Below, one piece after another: positions 42,693-50,640 of a stretch of 64,000 bases of DNA. This stretch comes from Rhodococcus sp. SMB37 (lineage in GTDB: Bacteria; Actinomycetota; Actinomycetes; Mycobacteriales; Mycobacteriaceae): the NCBI RefSeq assembly GCF_004345605.1, contig NZ_SLVY01000016.1, forward strand, positions 1-64,000. Direction: 5' to 3'. The notes under the pieces are model-generated. The model saw nothing but the letters and a program-made list of their open reading frames with translations, ran no database searches and had not been told where the DNA came from. The translations under genes were made by a program, and so were the position numbers. The stretch's first letter is position 1. Each line of letters opens with the position of its first letter.

Positions 42693-44503
42693 TGGAAGTA
42701 CACGATTACCTGCGAATTCTGCAGGCGAGGTGGAAGATCGTCGCGGTCACGACGGTGGTCGCCGTTCTCGCCGCGCTCGGTGCGTCACTGCTCACCACGC
42801 CGCAGTACGAAGCGAAGACGCGGATGTTCGTGTCGACGTCGTCGGGCGGATCGGTGCAGGAGATCTACCAGGGCAACCTGTTCTCGCAGCAGCGTGTCGC
42901 GTCGTACACCAAGCTGCTGACGGGTACGAACCTCGCCGAGCGCACCATCGACACGCTCGGATTCACCGACGTGACACCCAACGAACTGGCCTCGAAGGTC
43001 ACTGCGGCGTCGGCCCCCGACACGGTCCTGATCGACATGGCCGTGACCGACCCGTCGCCCGAGCGGGCGCGCGACATCGCCAACGCGATGTCCGACGAGT
43101 TCGTCGTCATGGTCCGTGAGCTCGAAACCCCCGAGAACGGCGGTCCTCCCACGGCGCGCGTCGTGGTGGAAACCCACGCCTCGACCCCGTCGGCACCGGT
43201 GACACCCAAGACCACGCGCAACGTTGCGCTCGGTCTGGCCGTCGGCGTTCTGCTCGGCATCGCCCTCGCGGTGCTGCGCGATCGCCTCGACAACACCGTC
43301 AAGGACCGCGAGACCATCGAAGAGATCGCCGGAGCCGGTGTGGTCGGTGTGATCCCGATGGACAAGGCGCGACAGGAGACGCCGCCCATCTCGTTCGTCG
43401 ACGCCAACAGCGGTGACGCCGAGGCCTACCGCGAAATGCGCACCAACCTGCAGTTCCTCGAAGTCGACCACCCGCCGCGCGCGATCGTGGTCACCAGCGC
43501 ACTGCCCACCGAAGGCAAGACGACCACCGCGATCAACATTGCGCTGGTGCTCACCGAGGCCGGGCACACCGTCGCACTCGTCGAGGGCGATCTGCGTCGT
43601 CCGCGTGTGTCGAAGTACCTCGGTGTGATGGGCGGAGCCGGTCTGTCGACCGTGCTCGCGAACCAGGCGTCGATCGCCGACGTCATGCAGACCACCAAGT
43701 ACGACGGCCTGTGGGTGCTCGGTGCGGGCGCGTTGCCGCCGAACCCGTCCGAGCTGCTGGGCTCCGAGCACGCCCGCCATGTGCTCGAAGATCTGCGGTC
43801 GCGGTTCGATTACGTCATCATCGATGCGCCGCCGCTGCTGCCCGTCACCGACGCAGCCGTGCTCAGCACCATCACCGACGGCGCGCTGCTCATCGCGCGT
43901 TACGGCAAGACCACCAAGGAACAGCTCTCCCGCGCGGTCGGCAATCTGCGTTCGGTCAACGCGACCGTGCTGGGCACGATCCTCAACATGACCCCGTCGA
44001 AGGGTCGTGGCGGATCGTACGAGTACCGCTACTACTACGAGACGGACAAGCCGGCTGCCGGCGCTGCCAAGGCTGCGCCTGCCACACCGGTTGCGGCGCA
44101 GCCCGCTCCCGTCGCCCAGCGAGTCGTGAATCCGCCGGTTCCCCGGAGTCCACAGGGCCCCGAGCAGGATCAGCATGCGACGCCCGATCAGACGCAGGCG
44201 ATGCAGTACCGCACCAGCGGCGACTATCCGCGCAGCAGTGGTGATGGCAGCGACTATCCGCGCAGCAGTGGTGATGGCAGCGACTATCCGCGCAGCAATG
44301 GTCACTCCTGGCGGGTATCCGAGTTCCCGCAGGCACCGTCACGCCACAGCGACGAGCAGTACCCGCCGCAGGCGTACTCGGCCGTGCAGGGCTACGGACC
44401 CAACAACGGTCATGCATCCGAGAATCAGGTATCGCGGCCGGTGATCCAAGCACCGCGACGCCCGGTGGACGACTCAGACCCGGATTCGGGCAAGCAGGGG
44501 TAG
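42692..44503 (+). CDS. Wzc-like chain-length determinant and BY-type tyrosine kinase
   Basis: Bacterial tyrosine autokinase controlling capsule polymerisation and export. 603 residues. The N-terminal Wzz part has two membrane helices (about 18-40 and 180-200) around an external loop, then the cytoplasmic kinase: Walker A in SALPTEGKTTTAINIA, Walker A' in VEGDLRRPRV and Walker B in YVIIDAPPLLPVTD. A Tyr cluster YEYRYYYE follows near residue 450, the usual autophosphorylation site. The tail is a Pro/Gln-rich region with three copies of a 30-base repeat that add further Tyr residues. The ATG overlaps the NRPS stop codon as TGATG, so translation is coupled. The 3' end overlaps the convergent phosphatase gene by 30 bases. 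Confidence 0.93.
   Translation: MEVHDYLRILQARWKIVAVTTVVAVLAALGASLLTTPQYEAKTRMFVSTSSGGSVQEIYQGNLFSQQRVASYTKLLTGTNLAERTIDTLGFTDVTPNELASKVTAASAPDTVLIDMAVTDPSPERARDIANAMSDEFVVMVRELETPENGGPPTARVVVETHASTPSAPVTPKTTRNVALGLAVGVLLGIALAVLRDRLDNTVKDRETIEEIAGAGVVGVIPMDKARQETPPISFVDANSGDAEAYREMRTNLQFLEVDHPPRAIVVTSALPTEGKTTTAINIALVLTEAGHTVALVEGDLRRPRVSKYLGVMGGAGLSTVLANQASIADVMQTTKYDGLWVLGAGALPPNPSELLGSEHARHVLEDLRSRFDYVIIDAPPLLPVTDAAVLSTITDGALLIARYGKTTKEQLSRAVGNLRSVNATVLGTILNMTPSKGRGGSYEYRYYYETDKPAAGAAKAAPATPVAAQPAPVAQRVVNPPVPRSPQGPEQDQHATPDQTQAMQYRTSGDYPRSSGDGSDYPRSSGDGSDYPRSNGHSWRVSEFPQAPSRHSDEQYPPQAYSAVQGYGPNNGHASENQVSRPVIQAPRRPVDDSDPDSGKQG
44221..44310 (+). repeat. 30-bp tandem repeat in the kinase tail
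   Basis: Two identical 30-base units (44221-44250 and 44251-44280) and a diverged third encode DYPRSSGDGS-type decapeptides. Each unit has one Tyr, so copy number changes the number of possible phosphorylation sites without shifting the frame. Confidence 0.9.
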
Positions 44504-45022
44504 CAACAGATCGGCAATCTCCGAACCGACCGCGACGAACGTCTCCTCGTCCTGGCCCATCGGATCGGTGATGTCTTCCGGCCCGGGCTCAGCAGTGTGC
44601 TGAGCCCGGGCCGCTGCCAATTCTGCGACGGTGGTTGCGCCACTCGCCTCCATGAGACGGGCCGCTTCCTTCAGGGTGAACGTCACGCGCATCATGCGCG
44701 GTGCCACCTCGACGACCTTGTTGCGCTGCCGTTCGCTCATGGTGATGACCATGTCGGAATCTTCCGCGAGCTGCGGTGAGATGCGCTGTGCGGTGAACCC
44801 CTCGGGGTCTCCACCGAGTTGCTGCAGCACCAGCGCTGCCGTGGGCTCCATCCCGTGCCCGACCATTGCGCGGGTACCACCGCTGTGTGCGGTGAGATCG
44901 GTCCGGCCGGCCTCGGCCGCGTATGCGGAGGTCAGACGTTCAGCGGTTGGCGAGCGGCAAACGTTTCCGGTGCACACAAAGAAGATCCGCATTGGGCGAT
45001 CGTAGGGGACGCTGCCTGACAT
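44474..45022 (-). CDS. Low-molecular-weight protein-tyrosine phosphatase (Wzb-like)
   Basis: 182 residues. The P-loop CTGNVCRS near the N-terminus is the C-x5-R-S active site, and DPMGQ near the C-terminus provides the general-acid Asp of the DPxG motif. It would dephosphorylate the adjacent kinase, as Wzb does with Wzc. The frame starts at ATG 45022; ATG 44992 (MRIFFVCTGN) is the more usual family N-terminus and equally possible, as neither has a clear ribosome-binding site. It is convergent with the kinase gene, with 30 bases of overlap. Confidence 0.93.
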   Translation of the reverse strand: MSGSVPYDRPMRIFFVCTGNVCRSPTAERLTSAYAAEAGRTDLTAHSGGTRAMVGHGMEPTAALVLQQLGGDPEGFTAQRISPQLAEDSDMVITMSERQRNKVVEVAPRMMRVTFTLKEAARLMEASGATTVAELAAARAQHTAEPGPEDITDPMGQDEETFVAVGSEIADLLLPLLARIRV

Positions 45023-45201
45023 GTCGGCTGTGGGACACCGCGATGTGGCGTTGCAAACATGTTGTATTTCGCCCGGTCTGCACTGCCGGTGAAAGAAACT
45101 CCAGGTGAGCGACGGGACGTGTCCGTTTCGTGACAGGAGTGTTGTCGTTTCGTCCGGTAAGGGTGTTTGGCAGGCCTCCCGTTTTCGCGCACACTGTGCT
45201 C

Positions 45202-45363
45202 ATGTGGTGGTGGATCGCAGTGGGACTGATGGCCTGGCTGACAGTGTCGGCCGCCATTGCGTTCGCTGTGGGGGCGTTCCTGCGGGTGGCGGAGCGAGAA
45301 GAACAGCTCGTCGAATTGCAGCGTGAGCAACGCGATCACGCGCAGCCACCCCTCCTGAACTGA
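45202..45363 (+). CDS. Small single-pass membrane protein, unknown
   Basis: 53 residues starting MWWWIAVGLMAWLTVSAAIAF, a single hydrophobic helix, then a charged Glu/Arg/Gln coiled tail. The codon pattern is good for its size, and TGA closes it at 45361-45363. An upstream ATG at 45130 would add 24 residues of poor composition. I do not recognise it. Confidence 0.5.
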   Translation: MWWWIAVGLMAWLTVSAAIAFAVGAFLRVAEREEQLVELQREQRDHAQPPLLN

Positions 45364-45534
45364 CCGACCGCATCGATAATGGGACATTCCGGTTCTTCCC
45401 GGCGTGCAATGCCCCTTCGTCGCGACACGGCTCGTTACCTGCGATAACGTGCAGACGAAGCTGCGCCTGACAGAGGTGGGTTTCGCGTGCCGCTCACGAC
45501 GCGGGCGCACCAGAAAATTTCGGGGAGGAAATTT

Positions 45535-46200
45535 ATGAATTCTGTCGCGAAGAAAGCTGCCCTCACTGCTGCCGGTGCCGCTGCGTTGGCGTTCGCCGTC
45601 CCGGGTGTCGCATCCGCTGCCGGCCCGAACGTCTCCGCGTCCGCGGACGACACCTCGATCACGGTCGACTTCGACCTGCCGCAGGACTCCGTCGAACTCG
45701 GCGCCACCTGCGTCACCTATGTCCTCGAGCCGGGCACCGTCGACACCGCGACCCCGTCGGGCCGCATCGACAACCAGCCCGCCGGTACCAAGTTCTCGGT
45801 GAGGAACACCGAGACGTCGTCGGCCACCTACGTCAAGGACGGCGCGCCCGCTCAGACCGGTGCTCGCGCGCTGACGCCGGGCACGTACGACGTCTACTGG
45901 GGTTGCCAGGACGCCGCGGGCACCACCTACGACAACATCTTCGACGCATCGGGCCGCCCGTTCGCGAAGGAACCCATCACGGTGACCGTCGGTGGCGGCG
46001 AGGCCGCGCCTGCCGAGGGTGCACCCGCCGAGTCCGCTCCGGCCGCGCCCGCTGAGGGTGCTCCGGCACAGGCGGGGCCCGTCTCCGACGAGCCGGTGAC
46101 GACGCCGGAGCCGCCGCTGGAAGAACTGCCGATCGATCCGATCCAGTGGTTCCTCGACTTCATTCGAGACCTGCTCGCACCTCAGTCCTCGCAGCCGTGA
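45535..46200 (+). CDS. Secreted protein with Ala/Pro-rich tail, unknown
   Basis: 221 residues behind a strong GGGAGGAAATTT ribosome-binding site. The signal peptide is clear: basic KK, a hydrophobic AALTAAGAAALAFAVPGVA core and a cleavage site around ASA-AG. The mature part (about 30-150) is a beta-rich domain with two Cys (ATCVTY and YWGCQD) that may pair. After it comes a repeated Ala/Pro/Glu linker and a hydrophobic C-terminus PIQWFLDFIRDLLAP. It is similar in kind to small exported proteins of mycolic-acid bacteria. No enzyme motif is seen. Confidence 0.8.
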   Translation: MNSVAKKAALTAAGAAALAFAVPGVASAAGPNVSASADDTSITVDFDLPQDSVELGATCVTYVLEPGTVDTATPSGRIDNQPAGTKFSVRNTETSSATYVKDGAPAQTGARALTPGTYDVYWGCQDAAGTTYDNIFDASGRPFAKEPITVTVGGGEAAPAEGAPAESAPAAPAEGAPAQAGPVSDEPVTTPEPPLEELPIDPIQWFLDFIRDLLAPQSSQP

Positions 46201-46370
46201 GGTGAACTCGTAGTCCCGGCGGTGCCCTCCTCTACGGGCGCTGCCGGGCCGCTACGAGGCGGTTTGGCAGAGCTCTGATTCCAGGGCTATAGTGACGACG
46301 GTCACTCACAAGGGGTGGATGTGACCTGCGTCCGCCGGGCAAACCGGCGTCGAGTGCGACGAGGATTGAC

Positions 46371-46505
46371 TTGAGCACCTGCATTACCGATTCGACGTTC
46401 GACAGCTCCGCCGCACCGGGGAGCACCGAGTGGATCAAAGCCCACCTCGCGCGGATGGATGAAGACGTTCAGGGCGACGACAGGGCAGTAGACCGACGCA
46501 ACTGA
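46371..46505 (+). CDS. Possible 44-residue protein
   Basis: TTG start with GAGGA five bases upstream, then 44 codons including STEWIKAHLARMDEDVQ and a TGA at 46503-46505. It lies in the 380-base gap ahead of the aminotransferase. Composition is acceptable, but there is no family evidence. The rest of the gap shows no other candidate. Confidence 0.25.
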   Translation: MSTCITDSTFDSSAAPGSTEWIKAHLARMDEDVQGDDRAVDRRN

Positions 46506-46584
46506 CATCATCCGCGTGCTGCGAAGTCAGCCGCGCGTTGTCTGCAGCGCGCGGCTGTCCGCAGCGGAAGCGTTCGGAGGCTCG

Positions 46585-47781
46585 ATGACCGGTGTCCCCG
46601 GTTTCGACGATCTCGATGTAGATGAGCTGTCGGCCCGCGCGGGAGCGAAATGGGCGCAAGCGACAGCAGAAGGGTTGATCCCGTCCTGGGTCGCCGACAT
46701 GGACTTCCCCGTAGCCCCGGAGATCCGGCGCGCGCTACACGACCGGATCGACAGCAGCGACCTCGGATACCCCGACTGGTTCCGCGGCACACCGCTGCGT
46801 ACAGAATTCTCCCGGCGCATGGCCGCGCGATACGGGTGGGAACCCGATCCGGAAGCGGTCCGTGAGCAGACCGACCTCATTCAGGCATTGCAGATCATCC
46901 TGCATCTCGCCACCACCCGCGGCGACGCCGTCGCGATCCAGACCCCGAACTACCCGCCGTTCCTCTCCACGCTGAGGCGAATGGGATTGCAGCAGATCGA
47001 CTTTCCGTTCGTCGACACCGGCCACAGGTGGGAACTCGACTTCGATACCTTCGAGCAGTCGGTCGCGCGGTATCGTCCCCGGGTTCTGGTGCTGGTGAAC
47101 CCGCACAACCCGACCGGACGCGTGCACACCCGCGACGAACTCGAGCGCATCGCCGACATCGCCGAGCGATTCGACATCCTCGTCGTCAGCGACGAGATCC
47201 ACGCCGAGTTGACCTACGAGCCGCACCGGCACATTCCCTTCGCATCACTCGGCAGTGCGGCCGCGGCACGCACGGTGACCATCACGTCGGCGAGCAAGGC
47301 CTTCAATCTGGCCGGACTGCGCTGCGCCGTGGTGCATTACGGACCATCTGGTCTGTTGTCGCGACGCGACGGAGAACCGTTCGATCTGTACGGGACGGTG
47401 TCGGTGCCGGGAGTGGTGGCGACACTGGCCGCCTGGCAGGACGGCGACGCATGGCAGACCGACCTGCTGCGGGTGCTGGAACGCAATCGCAGACGCGTGC
47501 ACGAGGTGCTACGAGCCGAGGTTCCCGCTGCACGACATCATGTGCCCGAAGCAACGTACCTGTCGTGGATCGACACCGGCCCACTCGGAATCGACGACCC
47601 CGTGACCCGCATAGGTGAGCGCGGCGTCCTCGTCGAAGGAGGTTCACGGTTCGGGCTCGATTCCCGAAACCACGTGCGGATCAACTTCGCAACGTCGGAC
47701 GCGCTGCTCGGGAGGATCCTCGACGGTGTGGTCGCCGGACTGTCGACAGGCGGGCGCAGGAAAGCCCCGCCGGCGAATTGA
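46585..47781 (+). CDS. MalY/PatB-type PLP aminotransferase or cystathionine beta-lyase
   Basis: 398 residues from ATG 46585, which has GGAGG four bases upstream. Fold-type I PLP enzyme: WVADMDFPVAPEI and LGYPDWFRG are MalY/PatB signatures, NPHNPTGRV and VVSDEIHAEL hold the cofactor, and SASKAFNLAGLR has the Schiff-base Lys. RINFATS near the end carries the carboxylate-binding Arg. Relatives cleave cystathionine or transaminate; which one applies is open. No pathway partner is adjacent. Confidence 0.88.
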   Translation: MTGVPGFDDLDVDELSARAGAKWAQATAEGLIPSWVADMDFPVAPEIRRALHDRIDSSDLGYPDWFRGTPLRTEFSRRMAARYGWEPDPEAVREQTDLIQALQIILHLATTRGDAVAIQTPNYPPFLSTLRRMGLQQIDFPFVDTGHRWELDFDTFEQSVARYRPRVLVLVNPHNPTGRVHTRDELERIADIAERFDILVVSDEIHAELTYEPHRHIPFASLGSAAAARTVTITSASKAFNLAGLRCAVVHYGPSGLLSRRDGEPFDLYGTVSVPGVVATLAAWQDGDAWQTDLLRVLERNRRRVHEVLRAEVPAARHHVPEATYLSWIDTGPLGIDDPVTRIGERGVLVEGGSRFGLDSRNHVRINFATSDALLGRILDGVVAGLSTGGRRKAPPAN

Positions 47782-47864
47782 GGGGGGAGGAGCCAGCGGG
47801 GCTCTGCGCTGCATCTCCTGTGTCGGGGAGGACTTCAGGGAGATACGGCCACCCGAAGTGGCCG
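47763..47864 (+). terminator. Two hairpins behind the aminotransferase gene
   Basis: First stem AGCCCCGC (47763-47770) with GCGGGGCT (47796-47803); its left arm is inside the last codons. The second is a compact perfect stem CGGCCAC / GTGGCCG with a five-base loop (47846-47864) followed by TTGGC. Likely the end of the aminotransferase transcript, without long T-runs. Confidence 0.5.
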
Positions 47865-47950
47865 TTGGCAAGTCTAAGTGAGCCTGGATGATTCGTCCAG
47901 AACCGATACCGAATGGTGATGTAACGCCGAGATTCGGGGAAGTTCATGCG

Positions 47951-48298
47951 CTAATCGCCGACGCGGACGGGCACTGCACGAGAGTCGTCGGGATGCCGGT
48001 GGGTGGGCCCGTTCGTGTGGCGCCGACGCCGGCGACGCCTGTTCCGGACGCTGTACCAGTAGCCCCACACGGCGATGCACAGTCCTACAGCCGACAGCAG
48101 ATCCGATTCGGTGAGTCCGTGATCGGGCGTGACCACATAGAGGACACGGCCTTCGATCGGCCCGTTGAGGAGAACCCACAAGCAGGACGCGACGGCAGCG
48201 GCGAGGCTCGACAGCAGATGCGGGCGGGCAAGACACCACGTGGACGCCGCGAAGAGCGAACACATGGCGACGAGTGAATAGAACTCGACGTTCTCCAT
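47951..48298 (-). CDS. Small multi-pass membrane protein, unknown
   Basis: 115 residues with three hydrophobic helices (about 6-24, 28-45 and 66-84) and a short arginine-rich segment RNRRRRRRR after the last, followed by a polar tail. This looks like a small integral membrane protein with a cytoplasmic basic end. I do not recognise the family. It converges on the aminotransferase gene. Confidence 0.55.
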   Translation of the reverse strand: MENVEFYSLVAMCSLFAASTWCLARPHLLSSLAAAVASCLWVLLNGPIEGRVLYVVTPDHGLTESDLLSAVGLCIAVWGYWYSVRNRRRRRRRHTNGPTHRHPDDSRAVPVRVGD

Positions 48299-48391
48299 GT
48301 GCGGTCACCATCCTTCGCGCTGCGTACCCGAACCACTGTACTCAGCGCGACGCCGCGCTTGCCGTAGCTGCGCGGGTGTTCTGGGTTACTC

Positions 48392-49066
48392 TCAGCCGCC
48401 CCGGACGCCGGTGCGCTCGCGCTGCTCACGCATCCACTTCGGCGCGATGAAGACGCCCTCGGCCTCCACACACACTCCCTCCGGACCGGAGATGGTTCCC
48501 GTCGCGAACGCCTTGGCGCCCTCGATCCGATCGAGCTGCGCCTCGCAGCGCAGATCGCCGAGCGGGGTGGGACGCCGATACTTCACGGTGAGCGTGCCCG
48601 TCATTCCCGGAGCGCCTGCGTGGCGGGCTGTGTCTCCGAGGAGTTGATCGAGCACCAAGGCGGAGACTCCACCGTGCGCGAACCCGGCGGGCCCCTCGTA
48701 GCCGGCGTGGAGATGGAAGTCGGCCCACACCCGACCGTCGTCCTCGAACTGGAAGTCCAGCGGCGGCGCGATCGGGTTGCGCAGTCCGATCGCGGCGTTT
48801 CCCCACGTCCTGAAGGTGCCGGAATCGTTGAAGCGCGTCCCGTACGGACCGGTTTCCCGATCCTGTTCGAGGACCGACTTGGCGTCGGAGAGGTGTTTGC
48901 GGGCAGCGAGGATGTCGTCGTCGCCGCCACGAGACTGGATCGACAGCACGATGAGGTCGCGCAGATCCTGGGCAAGCGGCTGGTAGCGCGCTGCCTGAGC
49001 TGCGATTTCTTCGTCCGACAACCCATCGTTGACGTACAGCCGGAAGGTGTCGAGCGAGTCCATCAT
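48392..49066 (-). CDS. PaaI-family hot-dog thioesterase
   Basis: 224 residues from ATG 49066 (GGAG upstream), an acyl-CoA thioesterase by family. The N-terminal 100 residues are helical and include NPIAPPLDFQFEDD. The hot-dog core has HLHAGYEGPAGFAHGGVSALVLDQLLGD, the HGG-x-x-A-xx-D/E active-site pattern, and TGTLTVKYRRPTPLG. The open frame reaches 49183, but that extension looks spurious. Substrate unknown; a steroid or aromatic acyl-CoA is common for relatives. Confidence 0.82.
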   Translation of the reverse strand: MMDSLDTFRLYVNDGLSDEEIAAQAARYQPLAQDLRDLIVLSIQSRGGDDDILAARKHLSDAKSVLEQDRETGPYGTRFNDSGTFRTWGNAAIGLRNPIAPPLDFQFEDDGRVWADFHLHAGYEGPAGFAHGGVSALVLDQLLGDTARHAGAPGMTGTLTVKYRRPTPLGDLRCEAQLDRIEGAKAFATGTISGPEGVCVEAEGVFIAPKWMREQRERTGVRGG

Positions 49067-49160
49067 CGTCGAGTATCTCCAATTTCGCGCAAAATCATCC
49101 CTCCCATCCGAACAGGGACCGTGTGCCCTTGTCAAAAGGAGTAGCCGCTGATCGGGATTG

Positions 49161-49718
49161 CTATCGCCAGCGAGCGGGAGCATCGGAGTCGGCTTCGAGG
49201 GGGCGTTGATAGGACAGATCGGACGTGTCGCGGGTGCCCTTGAGGAAGGCCTGTTTCGTGAAGAAGGGCGACTGCAGAAGCGATGCGTCGGCCGAGGCAG
49301 TCCACTCCACCGTCGACCTGCGCACCGCGATCCGCCAGGTGCCGTCGCGCTTCTCGAGCCGGTCGATGTAGCGACCGCTCATCAATTGCACTGTGGACGA
49401 ACCCTTTCCGAGCAGTCCGACGATGGCATAGCTCTCGCAGTGTGCGGTGTCGCCGTCGATCTCGCACGTGTGGGTGGTGATGTTGTGGGTGTGGGCGTCT
49501 GCCGTCGCGGCATGGGTGGAGTTGGCCCAGCCCGCGTAGTCCGGTCCGCTGTTGATGGTCGCGCCGTGCTCGTCGACGCCGTCGTCATGGTAGGTACCAC
49601 CGAGAAGGTCGGTGTCGTGTCGGTCACATCCGCGTGCATGGTTCGCGATGCAGTCCAGAATCGCCGTCCTGTCCATCAGGTACTGCACGTTGCGTTCGAG
49701 ATCGGTCAGGTCGGTCAT
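49161..49718 (-). CDS. SnoaL/NTF2-like protein
   Basis: 185 residues. MTDLTDLERNVQYLMDRTAILDCIANHARGCDRHDTDLLGGTYHDD is the standard opening of SnoaL-like polyketide-cyclase and hydroxylating-dioxygenase small-subunit relatives; the fold holds small hydrophobic substrates. The ATG overlaps the TGA of the dioxygenase gene upstream (ATGA), so both are translated from one message. Likely a partner enzyme in the same small pathway; its reaction is unknown. Confidence 0.8.
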   Translation of the reverse strand: MTDLTDLERNVQYLMDRTAILDCIANHARGCDRHDTDLLGGTYHDDGVDEHGATINSGPDYAGWANSTHAATADAHTHNITTHTCEIDGDTAHCESYAIVGLLGKGSSTVQLMSGRYIDRLEKRDGTWRIAVRRSTVEWTASADASLLQSPFFTKQAFLKGTRDTSDLSYQRPLEADSDAPARWR

Positions 49719-50548
49719 GCGACGGCTTCCTCGCCGACGAGTGTGGTGCGGTGCAGAAGCCGAGGTGACGTGGCCGAATACGGCACCGCGCGGTGCAGCA
49801 TGCCCGTGTTGTCCCACAGCACGAGGTCGCCGGGCTGCCAGTGATGGCGCAGTGAGAATCGCGGCTGCGTCGACCATGCGAGGAGGCGTCCGATCAGGCC
49901 TTTGCCCTGCTCTTCGGGCCAGCCGACGACGTGCGAGGCGGTGGCGCCGATCAGCAGTGACTTGCGGCCGCTGCGCCGTGTCCACACCAGCGGATGCTCA
50001 CGCTCGGGCACCCGAGCCCACGCGGCCTCCTGCTTCTCCGTCGGATCGGGGTTGGCCAGCCGCTGGGCCGTGGCGAAGCTGTGCACCACGCGGAGCGTCT
50101 CGAACTCGGCCTTGTCCTGGTCGGAGAGGGCTTCGTACGACGCGTAGGTGTTCGCGAACTCGGTGTCGCCGCCCTCGTCGGACACCTGCAGCGCGGTCAG
50201 CAGCGTGCCCTTCTGGGGGACCTCATCGGTGGCGCCGTCGATATGCCAGTGGAAGGTGCCGGTGTTGTACGCCGCGAGGACCGTCTTGGCGGGATCGAGG
50301 CTGATAGCGGACACCTCGGGGTGGTCTTCCTGGCCGCCCATCGGCGGAACGACGACCTCACCGAGCATGCGGCTCAGTTCGACGAGATCGCGGTCGCTGA
50401 TCTTTGCTTCGCGGAACACGACGACGCCGTATTCGTCGACCAGTTCTCGGCAGCGCGCGGCGGCCCCCGGGTCGTTGAGCGTGTGGCCTGCGACGCCGGT
50501 GATCTCTGCGCCGATTTCTTCCGAGATGGGGGTGATGTCGGGAAACAA
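49715..50548 (-). CDS. TauD/TfdA-family Fe(II)/2-oxoglutarate dioxygenase
   Basis: 277 residues from the TTG at 50548, which has GGAGG eight bases upstream and gives a family-like N-terminus (FPDITPISEEIGAEITGV). Iron ligands are visible: HWHIDGATD supplies the H-x-D pair and MLHRAVPY the distal His; the Arg in RLLHRTTL would bind 2-oxoglutarate. The open frame goes on to 50668, where it would run antisense into the divergent gene. Substrate unknown; members act on taurine, sulfates, herbicides and other carboxylates. It shares an operon with the NTF2-like gene. Confidence 0.88.
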   Translation of the reverse strand: MFPDITPISEEIGAEITGVAGHTLNDPGAAARCRELVDEYGVVVFREAKISDRDLVELSRMLGEVVVPPMGGQEDHPEVSAISLDPAKTVLAAYNTGTFHWHIDGATDEVPQKGTLLTALQVSDEGGDTEFANTYASYEALSDQDKAEFETLRVVHSFATAQRLANPDPTEKQEAAWARVPEREHPLVWTRRSGRKSLLIGATASHVVGWPEEQGKGLIGRLLAWSTQPRFSLRHHWQPGDLVLWDNTGMLHRAVPYSATSPRLLHRTTLVGEEAVA

Positions 50549-50640
50549 GGTGCGGCCTCCGGGTCGACAAGAAGTGGATACTGTTTTTCTGAGAGTACTA
50601 TTCTCATTCAGTATAGGTAAGGTTCTCATAGGAGGTTCTA
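50549..50640. promoter_or_regulatory. Divergent promoter with inverted repeat and possible iron-box half-site
   Basis: Within 92 bases lie TGAGAGTACTATTCTCA (50590-50606, 5-bp arms) and, overlapping the LLM leader, ATAGGTAAGGTTCTCATAG (50613-50631), whose left half resembles the IdeR/DtxR box TTAGGTTAGGCTAACCTAA. AGGAGG at 50630-50635 is the ribosome-binding site for the LLM gene. An iron-responsive switch is possible but unproven. Confidence 0.35.

Noticed and set aside
44221-44310. 30-bp direct repeats considered as a CRISPR array
   Set aside because: The units are contiguous without spacers and lie in frame inside the kinase gene.
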